Shown piece after piece: positions 60,383 to 64,000 of a DNA stretch of 64,000 bases. Each line of letters opens with the position of its first letter. The stretch's first letter is position 1. The position numbers were made by a program, and so were the translations under genes. The DNA lies in contig KZ111140.1 in assembly GCA_002077045.2 (NCBI GenBank), positions 2,395,732-2,459,731 on the forward strand. The letters run 5' to 3'. The notes under the pieces are model-generated. The model had not been told where the DNA came from. It made no database searches and was given only the letters and a program-made list of their open reading frames with translations. Origin of the DNA: Rachicladosporium sp. CCFEE 5018. Its lineage: Eukaryota; Ascomycota; Dothideomycetes; Cladosporiales; Cladosporiaceae.

Positions 60383-63294
60383 ATGTATGCTGGACCAGCA
60401 AGCCGATCGGAGGTATCCAGAGAGCCTTTGCCGCACGAACAGCGGGCCCCGTACTACGACGGCGCTCCGCGATCAATGGGACTTTGTCAGCCGATGGATC
60501 TGCCACGGCCGATAGAGCCACATCCGGTGCACCACATGAATGGCGCCACAGCGCATTCATTCCACGAGGAGAGATCGCGAAGCGTGCACACACCAGCTGG
60601 CCATCCCGGACAGGGCTACAGACTGTCTGGGCCTACACTCCCGGGACTCCGCGACATACTCTCCCCAGTGTCAAGACCGTCCCCATCACAGATGCATTCG
60701 GCATGGACGCCAGGACCGCCACTAATGCAAACCGGCGAGCATCGTAGCCAGGACACCGGCTCGCAGATCCAAGGGAGAGAACATCCTCCTTTCGCCCTGC
60801 AAGCTCTCCATGAGCCACGCCGGACTTATCCTGACACACACGAGCGTGGCCCAGAGATGCAGTACTCCGAAGCACAGCCGATGCGCCCGGGACCACCACC
60901 TCCTGTCTCTCCTTATGGTCCGTACCAGCACACTGCTAGAGACTATATGGACGCAAGGCAAGACAGACAGAGACAGCAGTCCACAAGCTCGTACATTACC
61001 CAGAGTGTGACAAGTCCCTACACTCCTCTCACCAGTGAGGAACTTGCTCACAGGGCTTCCATTGTGTCCCATGACCGACTAGGCCACCCACCCTTCACGC
61101 CGACCGGCGCTGAATCGTCGCGGAAGTATCTTGGTATTAAGGATTATCCGGAAGGAAGCTATCATGTCTACGAGGGTGGCTTCCGTATCCCAACGCATGT
61201 CGACGGTGACACCGTAAACCCACAGTGGGGTCTCACTAAGGCTAACAAGCCCAGAAAGCGACTTGCATTGGCATGTCTTGACTGTCGGGAGAAGAAGATC
61301 AAGTGCGAGCCTGGCGCTAGCAGCTGTCTTCAATGCGAAAAGGCGAAAAGGATCTGTCGGAGGTATGTAGTAAGTAATTTGCAGGATTGGACCTCGCGCT
61401 AACAAGGATTAGAGCCCCTAACCAGCCCTCGTCGACTGAAGGTGCAAGTACTACGTGGTCCAGTGCAGGTTCACCTCCGCAAAGCCGCCCGGCAGAGCGC
61501 GTCTCGGATCCAACACCCCAGACAGCACACGGCATGGAGCAGGACGCAACAGCCGGGCACGGTGCGTCAGCTCAAGAGAATGCAGCCAAAAGGCACGCGC
61601 AAGATGATCCTCTGACACAACCTACAGTAGCCAAGAAGCATCGCTCCGCATCACCTGTAATTCCATCTGGACACACTAAAGGTCCGGTTCCATCGTTTCC
61701 ACCACCGACACCAGCACCAACAGCCGTTGCCCAATTCTCGGATCACAGCCGATTTGAGTGGAAGGTGGACCCATACTTCATCGACCCGGCCACAACCATG
61801 CGCTTGTTAGATCTCTATTTTGCTCACGTCAACAACGCGACCTACAGCATGTTTCCACAGCATGCCTTCCTGACGTGGGTGATGCGCGCTCGCAAGGAAG
61901 GTGAGCAGTGCCAAAATGAGCGAATGGTGCTCTACGCGATGTTGGCCATGGGGTCCATATTCGCAGGTCAGGAAGTCGCTGCGCTCGGGGAGAAATGTGC
62001 TCAGATTGCTTCGCACGCTGCAGCTGGAAAACTTGGCTCCTTTGGTCTTCCACTGGTCCAGACACGTTTGATACTCAGCCTCTATAACTTTGCCAAGGGT
62101 ACAGATGGTCTGTCATGGGACCTCTGCGGGCTTGCTGTCTCGGCGCTAATTGCCTTGCGCTACAATGACGAGGAAGGATGTAAAGTGGCAATCACGAAAG
62201 ATGGTGAGCTGCGACCGGAGTCTTGTGTGTATGGATTCACGAAGGAACAGATTGCAGAATGCAGGCGGCGCACCTTCTGGTCTGGCTTCCTGATGGACCG
62301 ATACAACGGGTTACTCGGAGGTCTCTGCTGCACGATCAATACGGGTGACATCTACTTGCGTCTGCCATGCCGAGAAGATATGTTTGAGAACAGCCAGGCT
62401 TCCGATGCGCCGTTCTACAACAATCGCACCGTGGATCCAACTATCGCAATTCTTACTGCCGCAAGTCCGGTGTCCCCAATGGCGTGGCTTGTCCTGATCT
62501 CAGCTATCTGGGGCAACACTATGGCGTTCATACATCGCAGCACGCATCACGACCGCAACACCTATCGAGCAGCCTATGAGGAGGTTTACAGTGAGACTGA
62601 GACTGCCTTGACGGGTTGGGCCTCACGACTCCCGGATCATATGCAGTACAGCTATGGCAATCTTGAGCGCGCCATACTGGGCGGTTACGCTGGGATCTTC
62701 GTGTCCATCCACACGCTTCACCACTTCATTCTGCTCAAGCTCAGCCGCTGCCTCCGCCACACTCTGGCAGCCGAACTCGTGCCGCGAAATATTCAGATCG
62801 CTCACAAGAGCTCACATCAGGTCTTACGCATCATGTGTGATCTTCAGGCCTCTCGCCGAAACATCTCACAACCTATGCCAGGGCAGTCGCACACTTTCAC
62901 ATTTTCTACGCCGTTCGCAGGTTATGCCACGGTATCAGCTATCGACATTGTTGGGGCTGGTGGTCCCGAAAGCAATCTGGGGCCTACACTGGACGGCATA
63001 GCTGGCGGCACGGAGTGTCTACGCGAGTTGATGCAATTCTGGCGTAGCGCTCACAAGCAATTTACCGCGGGCACGCACCGACTATACCAATTGAAGAACG
63101 TGGTATCACGACCTTTCAAGGCTACGAGTGGCTGTTGGCTGGGGAAGCATTGGGGTTTCGAGGGGCCAATTGATGAAGATATCGAGCCGGACGCCGATTG
63201 CATTTACGGGATCAACGAGAAAATTTACTTCGCAGCATTGGAGGAGACTTCCGGCAAGGGTAGACCAGCATCTGGTTCGGTTCGCATTGGATGA
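60383..63294 (+). CDS. Zn2Cys6 transcription factor with fungal-specific middle domain, two exons
   Basis: Exons 60383-61362 and 61413-63294 give 953 residues; the 50-bp intron has GTATGT..TAG ends and a GCTAAC branch. The binuclear zinc cluster is complete: Cys298, 301, 308, 315, 318 and 325 in CX2CX6CX6CX2CX6C spacing, preceded by the basic KPRKRLA. The intron splits the Arg codon just after the last Cys, a common position. The cluster sits unusually far in, after about 297 Pro/Gln/Ser-rich residues that may act as an activation region. The fungal transcription-factor regulatory domain follows from about residue 440, with FIDPATTMRLLDLYFAHVN, TRLILSLYNFA and RRRTFWSGFLMDRY. It is a nuclear regulator; its target genes are unknown. 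Confidence 0.9.
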
Positions 63295-64000
63295 AGAGCA
63301 GGAAGATCGAGCGGAGTCGCGTCCGCGGGGCATTGCGCATTCGAGGGGTCATTTCGAGAGGAGCAACAAAATTCACATCGACAGAACACGGGGGTCACAA
63401 CTGCGGCGAGGTCATGGTAACTGCATGCGCGCACGAAACTGGGACAACAGCACCGCTCTCACGTAGCAGGAAATCACCACTTCGGGATCAGGGTTTGCAT
63501 ATTGGCATGAGAACGTAGGCGAGGGCATGTACCTACTACTCCTCTAATTTAGTGACGATAAATGAGGTGATAGCGACGATTCATGAAGTTTGGTACCCTT
63601 GCACCCTCGTTCGACGAGTCTCGACCGTGGCGTCGCTCGGCGTTCAGGTCTTGTAATTTCAGCTGCTCGGTTCCGACAATATGGCACCCAATGCTGTGAC
63701 AGCGCTATGATCTGCAATCCACTTGAGATCTGCATCAGGTAGCCAGTGCGCTAAGTGCCTCCGAGCGATAGCCGCGATTGCATGTGGTGGATGCTTTACT
63801 GTTGAATGTTGGCTAGATCATTTTACGCTTGGGAACTCGCATAGAGTTGTTCAGGAAAATTGTCGACCCGCTGAAGATGGTCTGCATTGCAAAGGACTGA
63901 GCAAAGCATGACGCCCCGCGCAGTACTGATATTTGCCAGAGACGCTGGCGCAAGGTCCGCTGTTAGCATGTGAAAATAGCAATATCACGCTGAGTAGATA
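63295..64000. other. Downstream spacer to window end
   Basis: The 706 bp after the transcription factor hold only short frames. A plus-strand frame at 63723-63911 (62 codons) contains CAKCLRAIAAIACGGC, but I cannot support it as a gene. Confidence 0.45.

Noticed and set aside
60124..60747. 207-codon frame before and over the transcription factor start
   Set aside because: It lies in another frame of the Zn2Cys6 gene, starts without ATG and has no family motif.
1..64000. tRNA, rRNA, CRISPR, telomere or intact transposon
   Set aside because: I looked for tRNA B-box-like sequence, direct repeat-spacer patterns, telomeric repeats, and transposase or reverse-transcriptase motifs, and found none that held up.

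Overview
The window is fungal nuclear DNA. Genes are close-packed on both strands, with spliceosomal introns of about 45-75 bp (GT..AG, CTNAC-type branch points). The gene set includes SPO11, CAF-1, HAT2, APC6, a Zn2Cys6 regulator and fungal ceramide glucosyltransferase. Coding style suggests a filamentous ascomycete, most likely a Dothideomycete. That placement, and the thought of a duplicated or hybrid genome, are inference only.

Layout. Positions 1-10651 hold YIH1 (5' end), PRP45, a proline-rich membrane protein, an ankyrin protein, an uncharacterised repeat-motif protein and the 3' half of XRN1, ending at a 100-N gap (10652-10751). After the gap comes a unique block: uL1m (truncated by the gap), SPO11, CAF-1 large subunit (CAC1), a ribokinase, a C2H2 zinc-finger protein and YIH1. 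From 19463 to 30063 the first block is present again in the same order and orientation, and it continues into a complete XRN1. The rest is single copy: HAT2 with an overlapping uncharacterised spliced gene, CDC16/APC6, two related F-box-like proteins, a second C2H2 protein related to the first, ceramide glucosyltransferase, a GFA-domain protein, a coiled-coil spindle-pole-like protein, an uncharacterised two-exon gene, NOB1, a SYG1/XPR1 phosphate exporter in five exons and a Zn2Cys6 transcription factor. Two gene-poor stretches lie at 47420-49842 and 55532-60382.

The most notable observations concern the duplication. The two copies are a mosaic: nearly identical blocks alternate with blocks differing at roughly 10-15% of bases, and the last ~2 kb before the gap looks identical. 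This fits gene conversion between old paralogues, or a scaffold join between homologous or homeologous contigs. The only complete XRN1 carries Lys instead of the catalytic Glu176, while the other copy has a frameshift that removes its RGG tail, so the pair looks reciprocally damaged. Also of interest are a 4-nt first coding exon in XRN1, a tandem CAGTAG acceptor next to the SPO11 catalytic tyrosine, and a first exon that can splice in frame either to HAT2 or to an unrelated ORF.

Themes shared by several genes are RNA processing and decay (PRP45, XRN1, NOB1), histone deposition (CAC1, HAT2) and cell division (SPO11, CDC16, the spindle-pole-like protein). I see no operon-like logic. All counts of differences were made by eye over sampled stretches. 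No tRNA, rRNA, CRISPR array or intact transposon was recognised.
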